Source of the DNA: Seonamhaeicola sp. ML3
GTDB taxonomy: Bacteria > Bacteroidota > Bacteroidia > Flavobacteriales > Flavobacteriaceae
Assembly (NCBI RefSeq): GCF_023273855.1
Contig: NZ_CP096884.1
Span: 3,403,790-3,467,789 of the forward strand
Length of the DNA stretch: 64,000 nucleotides
Reading direction: 5' to 3'
Shown here: positions 9,175 through 21,011 of the stretch, piece after piece
Position numbering within the stretch: position 1 is the first letter of the stretch
Layout of the letters: each line of letters begins with the position of its first letter
The notes under the pieces: model-generated
Databases searched by the model: none
Told to the model about the DNA's origin: nothing
What the model saw: the letters and a program-made list of their open reading frames with translations, nothing else
Position numbers and translations under genes: made by a program

Positions 9175-10443
9175 ATGAAAAATAAGCACTACTTATACCA
9201 CATTACTCTAGCGGTATGTTTTTTTGTTATTTGTGGCAGCAATGCTTTAATAGCACAAAATATATCTAGATTCCTTGAAATTAAAGGAACTGTAATAGAC
9301 GAGAATACTAAAGACCACTTAGTTTTTGCCGATTTGGTGATAAAAGGAACAAACATTAGTACAGTTACTAACATGGATGGCGAATTCCTGATTAAGGTGC
9401 CCTCTGAATATTTAGAAGGATCCTTAGTTGTTTCTCATCTAGGCTATGAAAAAAAAGAGGTTGATATCAATACCCTAAAAGGAAAAGTAAAAATCTTTTT
9501 AAAGCCAGCTATCACCACACTAGATGCCGTTAACCTTGTAACCATGCCATCTAGTGCAAGAGATCTGGTTTTGGAGACCCTTCGCAAAAAAGGAAGTTTG
9601 TACAATAATGACAATACGTTAATGACCGCTTTCTATCGTGAAACCATTAAGAAAAGACGTAAAAATGCATCGCTCTCTGAAGCTGTAGTGAAAATTCACA
9701 AACAGCCGTACACAAATTATAGAAAAGATAATATCGAACTTGTTAAAGCTAGGAAAAATACCGATTATTCTAAATTGGATACCATTGCCCTGAAACTACA
9801 AGGAGGCCCGTTCAGTAACATTTATACCGACTTGGTTAAATATCCTGAATACATATTTACCGAAGAAGAAATAGATGATTATAAATTTACATTCGGAGAA
9901 TCTACGAACATTAACAAGAAGTTGGTTTATGTTGTGAATTTCAAGCAGCAAAAAAACGTAAGCACACCTCTATACTACGGAAAACTATACATAGATGCTG
10001 AGACTTTGGCCCTAACTAATGCCGTTTACAGTCTCAACGTTGAAAACAAAGATCTTTCCAGTCAAATGTTTGTAAGGAAAAAACCAAGACGTGTAGATGT
10101 ACATCCTACAAAGGCAGACTATCGTGTTAACTACAGAATACAAAATGGTAAATGGCATTATGCCTACAGCAATATTCTACTAAGTTTTAAGGTGAATTGG
10201 AAAGGTAAATTATTCAATAGTATATACACACTAAACAGTGAAATGGCTGTAACAGACTGGGAAATTCAAAATACTAAACTTGCAAAACTAAAAAACCAGA
10301 TGCTACGCCCATCCACAATTTTGGTAGATCAAACTTCAGGGTTTTCAGATCCAGAGTTTTGGGGAGAATATAATATTATTGAACCTGAAAAATCTATAGA
10401 GAACGCGATTTCAAAAATTAAAAAGCAATTAAAGAAGTCTTAA
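9175..10443 (+). CDS. CarboxypepD_reg-like exported protein
   Basis: 422 residues with a signal peptide (about 1-27, ending ALIAQ) and a carboxypeptidase-regulatory-like beta-sandwich at about 34-110 (IKGTVIDENTKDHLVFADLVIKG; NMDGEF). The rest resembles the N-terminal part of DUF5686-type outer-membrane proteins (ARDLVLETLRKK..., MTAFYRETIKKR) but lacks an obvious C-terminal barrel. Probably periplasmic or outer-membrane associated; function unknown. A bidirectional terminator separates it from the convergent parC. Confidence 0.7.
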   Translation: MKNKHYLYHITLAVCFFVICGSNALIAQNISRFLEIKGTVIDENTKDHLVFADLVIKGTNISTVTNMDGEFLIKVPSEYLEGSLVVSHLGYEKKEVDINTLKGKVKIFLKPAITTLDAVNLVTMPSSARDLVLETLRKKGSLYNNDNTLMTAFYRETIKKRRKNASLSEAVVKIHKQPYTNYRKDNIELVKARKNTDYSKLDTIALKLQGGPFSNIYTDLVKYPEYIFTEEEIDDYKFTFGESTNINKKLVYVVNFKQQKNVSTPLYYGKLYIDAETLALTNAVYSLNVENKDLSSQMFVRKKPRRVDVHPTKADYRVNYRIQNGKWHYAYSNILLSFKVNWKGKLFNSIYTLNSEMAVTDWEIQNTKLAKLKNQMLRPSTILVDQTSGFSDPEFWGEYNIIEPEKSIENAISKIKKQLKKS

Positions 10444-10460
10444 CACTAAACCTTAATATT

Positions 10461-10489
10461 AAAAATCCCGATTAATAATCGGGATTTTT
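10461..10489. terminator. Bidirectional terminator
   Basis: Palindrome AAAAATCCCGATT / AATCGGGATTTTT with a 3-base loop. It has an A-run upstream and a T-run downstream, so it can end both the rightward gene and the leftward parC. Confidence 0.85.
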
Positions 10490-10492
10490 AAT

Positions 10493-13117
10493 TTAAAACA
10501 ATGTTGTTTGAGAATCATCTGTTTCAGAATCTTTCTTTGAATCTGAATTGTCTCCAGAAACCTCCGTCTCATCCACAACCTCTAAATCATCGGCATGCAC
10601 CTCTTCTGGCGCTTCATAGGGCAAAGGTTCTAATAAATTAATTTGATTAACTTTATCCTTAGTAAGTTGATTTCCTAGGGCACTAATACCTTTTATAGCA
10701 ATAAACTCTTCAAGATTAACTTCCAAGTTTTCTTTTCGGTCCTTTCCACGTTCTTTTGCAAATACAACTTCGGCAATAGGTTTCCAATCTGTAGACACGA
10801 TTTCTAGTTGAGAATTTGGATCTTCAGAAATAAAAGATTCTACTCTGTTTTCATTTTCAATAAGGAAACGTTTTACGTAATAGATATCTTTTCCTCCATG
10901 ATAATATATAGCAGATATCGGCTTTTTTGGAATCCACTTTTCAAGAACTATCATATCATTGTCAAAATGCATGGTCACCTCTGGAGTTGCCGTTCTCACT
11001 TCACCTTTCTGATTGATGATTAATAATTTGTCTTCTCCTCTAAATTCCCCAATAAGCTCTCCTCTCCCATCAACGTTTATTCTCTGAACAGTCTCATCGA
11101 ACCATACTTTTCTAGGTTTTAAAGTAGAAACTCCTTTTTCCTTAAGCTCAATACGCTTTACAGAATATTTTGTAACGAGGTTACCTTTAGAAGTACGGGC
11201 TTTTATGAGTATATCTGCAAAATCTATATCCCATTTTAGCTTTTTGATACTTCCAACTTGTCTGAGATTAATTGTAACTATTTCGGCCTCTCCATTTGGA
11301 TTCGCTGAAAAATAAGTTATTTGAGACCCTTTATTCCCATTGGTTAAATCATACTCCCTATCTCTAGTCATGGCCGTAACAGCAAAACGTTTGATATAAG
11401 AAGGCCCCCTAGATCCATCTCTGTACACCATATTATAGATGGTACGCTTATCTTTCTTTTTGAAAACTGCTACATGAATGATATCCTTGCCTACAAAGGT
11501 CTTAGAATCTACTCTTGTCACCATCATTTTACCCGATTTTGTGAATACAATGATATCGTCTATATCACTACAATCGCAAACATACTCATCGCGCCTTAAT
11601 GAAGTCCCAACAAAACCTTCTTCCCTATTCACATAGAGCTTAGTATTCCTGATAACTACCTTGGTAGCATCTACATCATCAAAAGTTCTTATTTCTGTTT
11701 TTCGCTCTCTACCTTCTCCGTAATCATTCTTTAACCTTGTAAAGTAAGCAATTGCATAATCTATAAGGTTGTCCAGATGATGCTTTACCTCTGCAATTTG
11801 TTCCTCGAGAGATTCTATTTTTTGTTGCGCTTTATCTATATCAAATTTCGATATACGCTTTATTCTAATTTCAGTTAAACGAACTATATCGTCTTCTGTC
11901 ACAGCTCTCTTGAGATGCTTTATATGTGGTTGAAGTCCTTTGTCAATTGCTTGAATAACACCTTCCCAAGTTTCTTCTTCCTCAATATCACGATAAATCC
12001 TTTTCTCTATAAAGATACGTTCCAAAGAAGCAAAGTGCCATTGTTCTTCAAGCTCTCCAAGCTTTATTTCAAGTTCTTGTTTTAATAGCTGCACCGTGTT
12101 GTCGGTAGACCGGCGCAACATTTCAGAAACTCCAATAAAAAGCGGCTTGTTTTCTTCAATAACGCATCCTAAAGGTGAAATGGAAGATTCACAGCTTGTA
12201 AAAGCATACAGTGCATCTATGGTTTTATCAGGCGACAAACCCGAGGGTAGATGTACCAAAATTTCCACTTCGGCAGCTGTATTGTCTTCTATTTTTTTAA
12301 TCTTGATTTTACCCTTATCATTGGCCTTTAAGATGGAATCTATTAAAGACGATGTTGTTGTTCCAAAAGGTAATTCGGTAATAACTAGTGTGTTTTTATC
12401 TAACTGGGATATTTTAGCTCTAACACGAACTTTTCCACCTCTATTACCATCATTGTAATTAGAAAAATCTGCAATACCAGCAGTTGGAAAATCGGGAACG
12501 AGTGTAAAGCGCTTTCCTTTTAAATGTTTAATTGAAGCATCGATGAGTTCGATAAAATTATGTGGTAATATTTTTGTTGATAATCCAACAGCTATTCCTT
12601 CACCTCCTTGTGCCAATAACAAAGGAAACATAACGGGTAAATTTACCGGTTCTTTTCGTCTACCGTCATAACTTGCTTGCCATTCTGTAATCTTGGGATT
12701 GAAAACTACATCTAAACCAAACTTAGAAAGACGAGCTTCGATGTAACGCGAAGCTGCTGCTCGATCTCCTGTTAAAATATTCCCCCAGTTTCCTTGGGTG
12801 TCAATCAACAAATCCTTTTGCCCCATTTGAACCATGGCATCAGCTATACTGGCATCACCATGCGGATGATATTGCATAGTATGCCCAACGATATTCGCTA
12901 CCTTATTGTAACGCCCATCATCAAGGTCTTTCATGGAATGCATGATACGACGTTGAACTGGTTTAAAACCATCCTCAATGGCTGGCACAGCACGTTCTAA
13001 AATAACGTATGATGCGTAGTCTAAAAACCAATCTTTATACATGCCCGTTACACGGGTAATGGTTTCTTGGGGCTCGTCGTGTTGTTCGTTGGTTAAGTCG
13101 TCGTTTTCTTCAATCAT
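10493..13117 (-). CDS. parC: DNA topoisomerase IV subunit A (ParC-type)
   Basis: DNA-cleaving subunit of a type IIA topoisomerase. The 874 residues include the winged-helix breakage domain with catalytic Tyr125 in AASRYIEARLS, a coiled-coil region near 415-460 and a C-terminal beta-pinwheel, ending in an acidic Asp/Glu/Ser-rich tail. It follows parE with a 37-base gap, the usual topo IV order here. At the quinolone position HPHGDAS has Ala89 in place of the Ser of E. coli GyrA Ser83 / ParC Ser80; I believe this is common in this Bacteroidota lineage. The pairing with a 618-residue B subunit favours topo IV over gyrase. Confidence 0.92.
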   Translation of the reverse strand: MIEENDDLTNEQHDEPQETITRVTGMYKDWFLDYASYVILERAVPAIEDGFKPVQRRIMHSMKDLDDGRYNKVANIVGHTMQYHPHGDASIADAMVQMGQKDLLIDTQGNWGNILTGDRAAASRYIEARLSKFGLDVVFNPKITEWQASYDGRRKEPVNLPVMFPLLLAQGGEGIAVGLSTKILPHNFIELIDASIKHLKGKRFTLVPDFPTAGIADFSNYNDGNRGGKVRVRAKISQLDKNTLVITELPFGTTTSSLIDSILKANDKGKIKIKKIEDNTAAEVEILVHLPSGLSPDKTIDALYAFTSCESSISPLGCVIEENKPLFIGVSEMLRRSTDNTVQLLKQELEIKLGELEEQWHFASLERIFIEKRIYRDIEEEETWEGVIQAIDKGLQPHIKHLKRAVTEDDIVRLTEIRIKRISKFDIDKAQQKIESLEEQIAEVKHHLDNLIDYAIAYFTRLKNDYGEGRERKTEIRTFDDVDATKVVIRNTKLYVNREEGFVGTSLRRDEYVCDCSDIDDIIVFTKSGKMMVTRVDSKTFVGKDIIHVAVFKKKDKRTIYNMVYRDGSRGPSYIKRFAVTAMTRDREYDLTNGNKGSQITYFSANPNGEAEIVTINLRQVGSIKKLKWDIDFADILIKARTSKGNLVTKYSVKRIELKEKGVSTLKPRKVWFDETVQRINVDGRGELIGEFRGEDKLLIINQKGEVRTATPEVTMHFDNDMIVLEKWIPKKPISAIYYHGGKDIYYVKRFLIENENRVESFISEDPNSQLEIVSTDWKPIAEVVFAKERGKDRKENLEVNLEEFIAIKGISALGNQLTKDKVNQINLLEPLPYEAPEEVHADDLEVVDETEVSGDNSDSKKDSETDDSQTTLF

Positions 13118-13154
13118 ACTTCAAATTCCTGTCGGATAAAGATTCTCAATCTAT

Positions 13155-15011
13155 TTATTTTTCTTCAATTAAATCCATTTCTACTTTCAAGTTCTCGATA
13201 ATAAACTCTTGTCTGGTCGGGGTATTTTTCCCCATGTAGAAAGATAGTAGCTCATCTATCGACATATTATCATCTAACATTACAGGATCTAAACGAATAT
13301 CATCTCCTATAAAATGCTTGAATTCATTAGGTGATATTTCACCCAAACCTTTAAATCTGGTTATTTCTGGTTTTGGCTTCAATTTTTCAATGGCATTTAC
13401 CCGTTCTTCTTCTGTGTAACAGTAAATGGTCTCTTTTTTATTCCGTACCCTAAACAAGGGTGTTTGTAAAATATATAAGTGCCCTTCTTTAATTACTTCT
13501 GGGAAGAACTGTAAAAAGAATGTAATTAACAATAAGCGTATGTGCATACCATCTACATCGGCATCGGTAGCGATTACCACATTGTTATAGCGCAAATCTT
13601 CGAGTGATTCTTCAATATTCAATGCGGCTTGAAGCAAATTGAATTCTTCGTTTTCATAAACAATCTTCTTGGTAAGACCATAACAATTTAAAGGCTTTCC
13701 TTTTAAACTGAACACCGCTTGCGTGTTCACATCGCGTGACTTGGTGATACTACCAGATGCCGAATCACCCTCTGTAATAAACAAAGTCGTTTCTAGATTT
13801 CGCTCGTTTTTAGTATCGCCAAAATGCACACGGCAATCGCGCAATTTCTTGTTGTGAAGACTAGCTTTTTTTGCTCTATCTCTTGCCAATTTTCTAATTC
13901 CTGATAACTCTTTGCGCTCGCGCTCAGCTTGAAGAATTTTTTTCTGGATTTTTTCAGCAGTATCAGGGTTTTTGTGAAGGTAATTATCCAGTTTGGTTTT
14001 TACAAAATCGTTAATATAGGTCCTAACCGTTGGGTAATCCCCTCCCATATCTGTTGAACCTAATTTGGTCTTAGTCTGACTTTCAAAAACAGGCTCCATA
14101 ACTTTAATAGCAATGGCTGCTATTATTGACTTTCTAATATCAGAGGCATCATAGTTTTTCCCGTAATACTCTCTTATAGTCTTTACCACAGCCTCTCTAA
14201 ACGCATTTAAATGCGTTCCTCCTTGAGTCGTATTTTGTCCGTTAACAAAAGAATGATACTCTTCGCTGTACTGGGTTTTACTATGCGTTATGGCAACCTC
14301 GATATCATCGCCTCTTAAGTGAACAATTGGATAAAGCAAATCATTCTCATTGGTACTTTCAGACAATAAGTCCTTCAATCCGTTTTCACTAAAGTACTTT
14401 TCTCCATTAAAAACTATGGTTAACCCTGGATTAAGGTATACATAGTTTTTTAGCATTTTAACTATGTATTCACTTCGGTATTTGTAATTCTTGAAAATAG
14501 TTTCATCGGGTACAAAGGATACTTTTGTACCCTTTCTTCTAGAGGTGTCGTCTAACATTTCTTTATTTGTCAACTCGCCTTTTTCGAACTCAGCAGAAGC
14601 TGATTTTCCATCTCTAGTAGATTCTACCCTAAAATAATTGGAAAGTGCATTTACCGCCTTAGTACCAACGCCATTTAATCCCACCGATTTTTTGAATGCT
14701 TTGGTATCGTACTTTCCACCGGTATTCATTTTAGACACCACATCGACCACTTTACCCAAAGGAATACCACGGCCATAATCTCTTACTATCACTTTATTGC
14801 CTTGAATGGAGATGTCTATGGTTTTACCAGCTCCCATGACAAACTCATCAATGGAATTATCTAATACCTCTTTCAGTAAAATGTAAATACCATCATCTGG
14901 AGAAGAGCCATCACCCAACTTACCAATATACATTCCGGGACGCATACGAATATGCTCTTTCCAGTCTAACGAACGTATATTATCTTCGGTGTAGTTGGAT
15001 TGTACTGCCAT
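13155..15011 (-). CDS. parE: DNA topoisomerase IV subunit B (ParE-type)
   Basis: ATPase subunit of topoisomerase IV, 618 residues, the usual ParE length. GHKL ATP-site motifs are visible: [18 protein letters not shown] and [14 protein letters not shown]. The TOPRIM metal site appears as [11 protein letters not shown] and later DADVDGMHI. It is the first gene of the parE-parC operon; the 108-base gap upstream separates it from the EamA gene on the same strand and should hold its promoter, though no exact TAnnTTTG is seen. Confidence 0.94.
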   Translation of the reverse strand: MAVQSNYTEDNIRSLDWKEHIRMRPGMYIGKLGDGSSPDDGIYILLKEVLDNSIDEFVMGAGKTIDISIQGNKVIVRDYGRGIPLGKVVDVVSKMNTGGKYDTKAFKKSVGLNGVGTKAVNALSNYFRVESTRDGKSASAEFEKGELTNKEMLDDTSRRKGTKVSFVPDETIFKNYKYRSEYIVKMLKNYVYLNPGLTIVFNGEKYFSENGLKDLLSESTNENDLLYPIVHLRGDDIEVAITHSKTQYSEEYHSFVNGQNTTQGGTHLNAFREAVVKTIREYYGKNYDASDIRKSIIAAIAIKVMEPVFESQTKTKLGSTDMGGDYPTVRTYINDFVKTKLDNYLHKNPDTAEKIQKKILQAERERKELSGIRKLARDRAKKASLHNKKLRDCRVHFGDTKNERNLETTLFITEGDSASGSITKSRDVNTQAVFSLKGKPLNCYGLTKKIVYENEEFNLLQAALNIEESLEDLRYNNVVIATDADVDGMHIRLLLITFFLQFFPEVIKEGHLYILQTPLFRVRNKKETIYCYTEEERVNAIEKLKPKPEITRFKGLGEISPNEFKHFIGDDIRLDPVMLDDNMSIDELLSFYMGKNTPTRQEFIIENLKVEMDLIEEK

Positions 15012-15119
15012 AAAAAAGTGGGATTTCGTGATTGCTTGCTAATATAACACAACGTCTTAAAAAATAAAACCCTCACCAGACAAAGTAATTAACAATAAAA
15101 GCCCTGTTTTGTTGAGAAC

Positions 15120-16034
15120 CTAAGCCTTGGTTCCCTTGTTGCTTTTCATGGAAACAACCAATATTCCTGATATAACAATCAAAGCACCTAACAACTGTAA
15201 AAGAGTTAACTTTTCACTTAAAAAAATTGCTGCTAAAATTATTGTGGATATTGGCCCAAATCCTGCAATTACCGCAAAGTTCGAAGAATTTATCATTTTA
15301 ATGGAAGCCGACACCAAATAAGACGGGATTACGGTGGCAAAAATGGCTATTAGAAAACCTAACACATAAACTTCTGTGGGAAGATTAAATATATCTGCCT
15401 GGTTTGTAATGAGGTAGTGTAAAAAAACACATAAACAAGACACTAACATCGCATACGATGTAAATTTCACCACTCCAAATTTGGGAATTAGCCAACCGCT
15501 ACCAGATAAGTAAGCAGCATAGGTAACTGCACTTAAAACGATAAAGAAACCACCCAAATAAATATCACTCCCCGAAATGGAAACCTCATCACCAAACGCA
15601 ATTATAATACCAATATATGTTAGTAAAATAGCACCAACTTGTACCTTGTTTATGGTCTGTTTAAGAAACACCTTGTTAATTAAAAGCACTATTGTTGGAT
15701 ATATAAAAAGGATGATACGTTCTAAACTTGCCTTTATATAGGTAAGCCCTACAAAATCGAAGAAACTCGACAAATAATAGCCAATAACACCAAATATAAC
15801 TACCCAAATGTAATCTCTGCCAGTAATTTTATCACTATTGCCTTTATTTCTTGACAAAAAGGCAACTACCAAATAGAATGGAAAAGAAAAAGCCATGCGA
15901 AGAAGTAAAACACTAATGGGGTCAACATCATGCCTGTAGGCCAATTTAACCATTACTGCTTTTGAGGAAAACAGTACTATGCCTAGGATACCGATAGCAA
16001 TTCCAACGATAAATTTACGGGTAGATTTTTGCAT
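15120..16034 (-). CDS. EamA/DMT-family transporter
   Basis: 304 residues with about ten hydrophobic segments in two halves, typical of the drug/metabolite transporter superfamily. The N-terminal half carries KAVMVKLAYRHDVDPISVLLLRM and the second half GFGPISTIILAAIFLSEKLT, the usual EamA helix patterns. Inner-membrane carrier for an unknown small metabolite. Stands alone between parE and ychF on the same strand. Confidence 0.88.
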   Translation of the reverse strand: MQKSTRKFIVGIAIGILGIVLFSSKAVMVKLAYRHDVDPISVLLLRMAFSFPFYLVVAFLSRNKGNSDKITGRDYIWVVIFGVIGYYLSSFFDFVGLTYIKASLERIILFIYPTIVLLINKVFLKQTINKVQVGAILLTYIGIIIAFGDEVSISGSDIYLGGFFIVLSAVTYAAYLSGSGWLIPKFGVVKFTSYAMLVSCLCVFLHYLITNQADIFNLPTEVYVLGFLIAIFATVIPSYLVSASIKMINSSNFAVIAGFGPISTIILAAIFLSEKLTLLQLLGALIVISGILVVSMKSNKGTKA

Positions 16035-16335
16035 TTAGCGAATGTAAACCATACCCGTATTTTGTTGTAACACTTTAATGAGTAAATTACGATGTTCAAA
16101 TACCCAGTTAGCAGTAGATAATGTTGTGATTTCGGTTGGAACTTATTGTCCTTGCAAAGGAGGTACGACTGTGTCAATCTCTAAATCAAAAAAGACTCTG
16201 ACGTCGCTCTTCCAGCCCCTAGAGTGACAGAAAGCACCCTATCGTATTACTCATAAAAGTCCTTATTATATATAACGCTTAATCTGGGCACTTCTAAACT
16301 AACAGAAGGTCATTTTCGAAAATATTACCAAATAA
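16035..16335. other. Intergenic region with degenerate REP-like elements
   Basis: Between ychF and the EamA gene. From about 16140 to 16235 it is more GC-rich than its flanks and contains TCCTTGCAAAGGA (short hairpin, 16149-16161) and, on the minus strand, CTGTCACTCTAGGGGC, which resembles the start of the REP-like element inside prmC. These look like decayed dispersed repeats. No ORF or RNA gene seen. Confidence 0.45.
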
Positions 16336-17430
16336 TTATACATTAAACAGGAAGTGCATAACATCACCGTCTGCAACAATATAGTTTTTGCCTTCCACAC
16401 GCATTTTACCGGCTTCTTTAACCTTAGCTTCACTACCCAAAGACACATAGTCGTTATAAGCAATAACTTCTGCTCTAATAAAACCTTTTTCAAAATCGGT
16501 ATGAATAACTCCGGCGGCCTGAGGAGCTGTTGCGCCTACATCTACCGTCCATGCGCGAACTTCTTTCTGTCCTGCTGTAAAATAAGTTTGTTGATTTAGT
16601 AACTTGTAAGCCGCTCGAATCAGTTTAGAAGAACCTGGTTCATCAAGTCCAACATCCTCCAAAAACATTTGGCGCTCTTCGTAATCATCTAATTCATTGA
16701 TATCTGCTTCAGTACCTACTGCTAAAACTAAAACCTCGGCATTCTCATCTTTAACAGCTTCCTTAACTTGCTCAACATAATCATTACCAGAAACGGCAGC
16801 ACTTTCATCTACATTACAAACATACATTACAGGTTTATCTGTTATGAACTGCAATGGTTTCACGTACTCCAAGTAATCTTCTTCACTAAACTCTAAAGCC
16901 CTAACCGATGTTCCAGATTCCAATCCGCTTTTAATCTTTACTAAAACAGCTTCTTCAGCCTGTGCTTCTTTATTTCCTGTTTTAGCAGCTCTTTTAACCT
17001 TATCCAGTTTCTTTTCAGCAGTCTCTAAATCCTTTAACTGAAGCTCCATATCTATGGTTTCCTTGTCTCTAATAGGATCAACACTGCCGTCTACATGTAC
17101 AATATTATCATTATTAAAACAACGTAGTACATGAAGAATAGCATCGGTTTCTCTGATATTAGCCAAGAACTGATTTCCCAGACCTTCACCTTTACTGGCG
17201 CCTTTAACCAAGCCCGCTATGTCTACTATTTCTACAGTCGCTGGGATAACTTTTTCTGGATTTACCAAACTCTCTAGCTTTTCCAATCTAGGGTCCGGCA
17301 CATTTACCACACCTATATTCGGCTCAATAGTACAAAACGGAAAGTTTGCACTTTGTGCTTTTGCATTAGACAAACAATTAAATAAGGTTGATTTCCCAAC
17401 ATTTGGCAATCCTACAATTCCTGCTTTCAT
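16336..17430 (-). CDS. ychF: Ribosome-associated Obg-type ATPase YchF
   Basis: 364 residues, the standard length of YchF/OLA1. The P-loop GLPNVGKST is at 7-15, the G3 [19 protein letters not shown] at about 70-88, and the specificity motif is NVDE (206-209) instead of NKxD, which explains the ATP preference of the family. The C-terminal TGS domain covers about 280-363 and ends [11 protein letters not shown]. YchF associates with ribosomes and affects translation and oxidative stress responses in other bacteria. The transcript probably begins near 17569, giving a leader of about 140 bases that includes a GC-rich hairpin. Confidence 0.95.
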   Translation of the reverse strand: MKAGIVGLPNVGKSTLFNCLSNAKAQSANFPFCTIEPNIGVVNVPDPRLEKLESLVNPEKVIPATVEIVDIAGLVKGASKGEGLGNQFLANIRETDAILHVLRCFNNDNIVHVDGSVDPIRDKETIDMELQLKDLETAEKKLDKVKRAAKTGNKEAQAEEAVLVKIKSGLESGTSVRALEFSEEDYLEYVKPLQFITDKPVMYVCNVDESAAVSGNDYVEQVKEAVKDENAEVLVLAVGTEADINELDDYEERQMFLEDVGLDEPGSSKLIRAAYKLLNQQTYFTAGQKEVRAWTVDVGATAPQAAGVIHTDFEKGFIRAEVIAYNDYVSLGSEAKVKEAGKMRVEGKNYIVADGDVMHFLFNV

Positions 17431-17550
17431 AAGCCTATCCCTAACCCTTTCCGAAAGAAAGGGAACATATTTACGGGTAAAATTAAATTAAACATTATTC
17501 GAAAAACTTTAACTTCTGTATCCTTAAAAGTTAAAATTTGATTTTGCGAG

Positions 17551-17570
17551 CCTGCCTTGCGGCGGGCAGG
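17551..17570. repeat. GC-rich REP-like palindrome in the ychF leader
   Basis: CCTGCC / GGCAGG stem with an 8-base GC-rich loop, a sharp GC island in AT-rich DNA. Flanking ATTTTGC and GCAAAT can extend the pairing. No T-run follows it, so it is not an ordinary terminator. It lies just inside the predicted ychF transcript. Confidence 0.6.
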
Positions 17571-17572
17571 TG

Positions 17573-17580
17573 CAAATGTA
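17573..17580 (-). promoter_or_regulatory. -7 element of ychF
   Basis: TACATTTG on the minus strand, an exact TAnnTTTG match, 143 bases before the ychF ATG and immediately upstream of the GC-rich hairpin. Confidence 0.4.
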
Positions 17581-17729
17581 ACTAATTAGATCATTAGTTT
17601 AAAAATTGTTCTGCCATTTTAAAATCTGGATACATAACGAATCCTTATGATTCCGATTAAAAAGTTTAATATACTTTATATATTATTAATATGTGAAATT
17701 CGTAATTTTATAATAGATAAATTAAAAAA

Positions 17730-18134
17730 ATGAAAATTATGAAAAAGATAACTGCAACATTCGCAATTTTAACTATTTCTCTTGGTGTGTTTTCTGCAAA
17801 CGCACAAGATAATGCTGTTTCACAACATGATGATTTTCACCAAGAAATTATCAAGGACATGCCATCTCTAGATTTCTTTGGAGAACATAAGTTTCGTCTA
17901 CCACAACTAGAGTCACCTATCGCTATGACAACCCAAGGGACCGCGATGTTACAAACTGACGATTTTCGTGAAAGTTTACTTAAAGACATGCCTTCACTCG
18001 ATTTCTTTGGTGAATACAAATTTATAGTACAAGAAGACCCTAAAATAAAATTTAGCAAGAAAGAACAGGCTACTAAAAATGATGAAAATAAAGATTATGA
18101 ACTTCTAGAGGATATGCCTTCCTTGAATTTTTAA
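17730..18134 (+). CDS. Small secreted protein with threefold DMPSL repeat
   Basis: 134 residues with a clean signal peptide cleaved after about residue 26 (FSANAQ). The mature part contains three copies of one motif. Two are near complete: DDF, four residues, (I/L)(I/L/K)-K-DMPSLDFFGE-(H/Y)-KF. The third is cut short as DYELLEDMPSLNF and forms the exact C-terminus. I do not recognise the family. It is monocistronic, ending at a strong bidirectional terminator. Start is either 17730 or the in-frame ATG at 17739. Likely a periplasmic or surface protein; function unknown. Confidence 0.7.
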   Translation: MKIMKKITATFAILTISLGVFSANAQDNAVSQHDDFHQEIIKDMPSLDFFGEHKFRLPQLESPIAMTTQGTAMLQTDDFRESLLKDMPSLDFFGEYKFIVQEDPKIKFSKKEQATKNDENKDYELLEDMPSLNF

Positions 18135-18193
18135 AGATTATACAAGAGTCTTCTTTTAAGTGTTAATAAATTGAATTAGTTAAACACAAAGTA

Positions 18194-18227
18194 AAAAAGC
18201 CCGAGTAATTAATTACTCGGGCTTTTT
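18194..18227. terminator. Bidirectional terminator
   Basis: A 34-base perfect palindrome, AAAAAGCCCGAGTAATT and its complement, with A- and T-runs at its ends. It serves the rightward small secreted protein and the leftward ferredoxin gene. Confidence 0.9.
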
Positions 18228-18247
18228 GATTATGTATGAGAGTACTT

Positions 18248-19736
<1,489 letters not shown>

Positions 19737-19813
19737 TGAAAAAATTATTGATTTTTTTGCAAATTTTCGTGAATTAATCACCAACTTTGCATCTTTAAAT
19801 TTTACCACACACA

Positions 19814-20878
19814 ATGAAAAAACATAACTTTAGCGCCGGACCAAGTATTTTACCTCCAGAAGTTCTATTAAAAGCCTCTCAAGGGGTTGTTGATTTAGAC
19901 AACAGTGGCTTATCTGTTCTTGAAATATCACACAGAAGCAAAGCCTTTGTTGATATTATGGAGAACGCAAGAGCTTTAGCTTTAGAGCTTTTAGGTTTAG
20001 AAGGTAAAGGTTACAAAGCCTTATTTTTGCAAGGTGGAGCCAGTACACAATTCTTAATGGTTGCCTTAAACCTTTTAGAAAAAAGAGCTGGTTATTTAAA
20101 CTCGGGGTCTTGGGCTGCCAAAGCGATTAAAGAAGCGAAAATCTACGATGATATTTACGAAGTAGGTTCGTCTAAAGATGCTAACTATAATTACATTCCT
20201 AAAGGGTTTGAAATTCCTGAGGATTACGATTATTTCCATTGTACTTCCAACAATACGATTTATGGAACTCAAATGAAAGAATTCCCTAACTCACCCATAC
20301 CTGTAGCGTGCGATATGAGTAGTGACATTTTTTCTAGAAGTTTAGACTACACAAAGTTTGATATTATTTATGCCGGTGCCCAGAAAAACATGGGACCTGC
20401 AGGTACCACATTAGTTGTTGTAAAAGAAGATGTTTTAGGTAAAGTATCGCGTAAAATACCATCTATGATGGATTATAAAGTACACATAGACAAAGGTAGT
20501 ATGTTTAATACGCCTCCTGTTTTTGCTGTTTACACGTCTATGTTAACTATGGAGTGGCTAAAGGAAAAAGGTGGTATAGCTGCTATTGAAAAGGAAAACG
20601 AAAAGAAAGCACGCTTAATGTACTCTGAGATAGATTTAAATCCACTATTTAAAGGCTTTGCTGCTAAAGCAGACCGTTCTACTATGAATGCTACGTTTAC
20701 TTTAGAAAACGAAAACCTAAAAGAAACTTTTGACACTATGTTAAAAGAAGCTGGTATTAGTGCCGTTAACGGACACAGAAGTGTTGGTGGATACAGAGCC
20801 TCTATGTACAATGCCTTACCAATAGAAAGTGTACAAGCTCTTGTAGAAGTAATGAGCGAATTAGAAAGAAAAGCATAA
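19814..20878 (+). CDS. serC: Phosphoserine aminotransferase
   Basis: Second step of serine synthesis: transfers an amino group from glutamate to 3-phosphohydroxypyruvate, with PLP as cofactor. It may also act in vitamin B6 synthesis. 354 residues, class V aminotransferase fold. The N-terminal NFSAGPSILP block is diagnostic, and the PLP lysine is Lys191 in YAGAQKNMGPAG. HRSVGGYRASMYNA near the C-terminus binds phosphate. serA follows after 133 bases, so the first two serine pathway genes are adjacent, with a heptad repeat in the gap. Confidence 0.96.
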   Translation: MKKHNFSAGPSILPPEVLLKASQGVVDLDNSGLSVLEISHRSKAFVDIMENARALALELLGLEGKGYKALFLQGGASTQFLMVALNLLEKRAGYLNSGSWAAKAIKEAKIYDDIYEVGSSKDANYNYIPKGFEIPEDYDYFHCTSNNTIYGTQMKEFPNSPIPVACDMSSDIFSRSLDYTKFDIIYAGAQKNMGPAGTTLVVVKEDVLGKVSRKIPSMMDYKVHIDKGSMFNTPPVFAVYTSMLTMEWLKEKGGIAAIEKENEKKARLMYSEIDLNPLFKGFAAKADRSTMNATFTLENENLKETFDTMLKEAGISAVNGHRSVGGYRASMYNALPIESVQALVEVMSELERKA

Positions 20879-20979
20879 TAAGTTTTCTGTAGTTAATTGC
20901 AATATTCACTATGCAATTGCTTACTCAAAACTATAAAAAACATAATTTAATATTTAAGTTGAATGTGTCAAGCTGATGA

Positions 20980-21003
20980 ACTTTTAACTTATAACTTTTT
21001 AAC
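20980..21003. repeat. 7-bp-periodic ACTTNTA tract before serA
   Basis: Three consecutive heptamers ACTTTTA, ACTTATA, ACTTTTT followed by AACT. It ends 8 bases before the serA start and is one of several tracts with 6-7 bp period in this window. Confidence 0.55.
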
Positions 21004-21011
21004 TCAAAGAA

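Noticed and set aside
12844..12860. Acquired quinolone resistance in parC (Ala at the Ser83 position)
   Set aside because: HPHGDAS appears to be the usual state of this Bacteroidota subunit family, so it is not evidence of selection.
17551..17570. Rho-independent terminator
   Set aside because: GC-rich stem is present, but there is no T-run on either strand.
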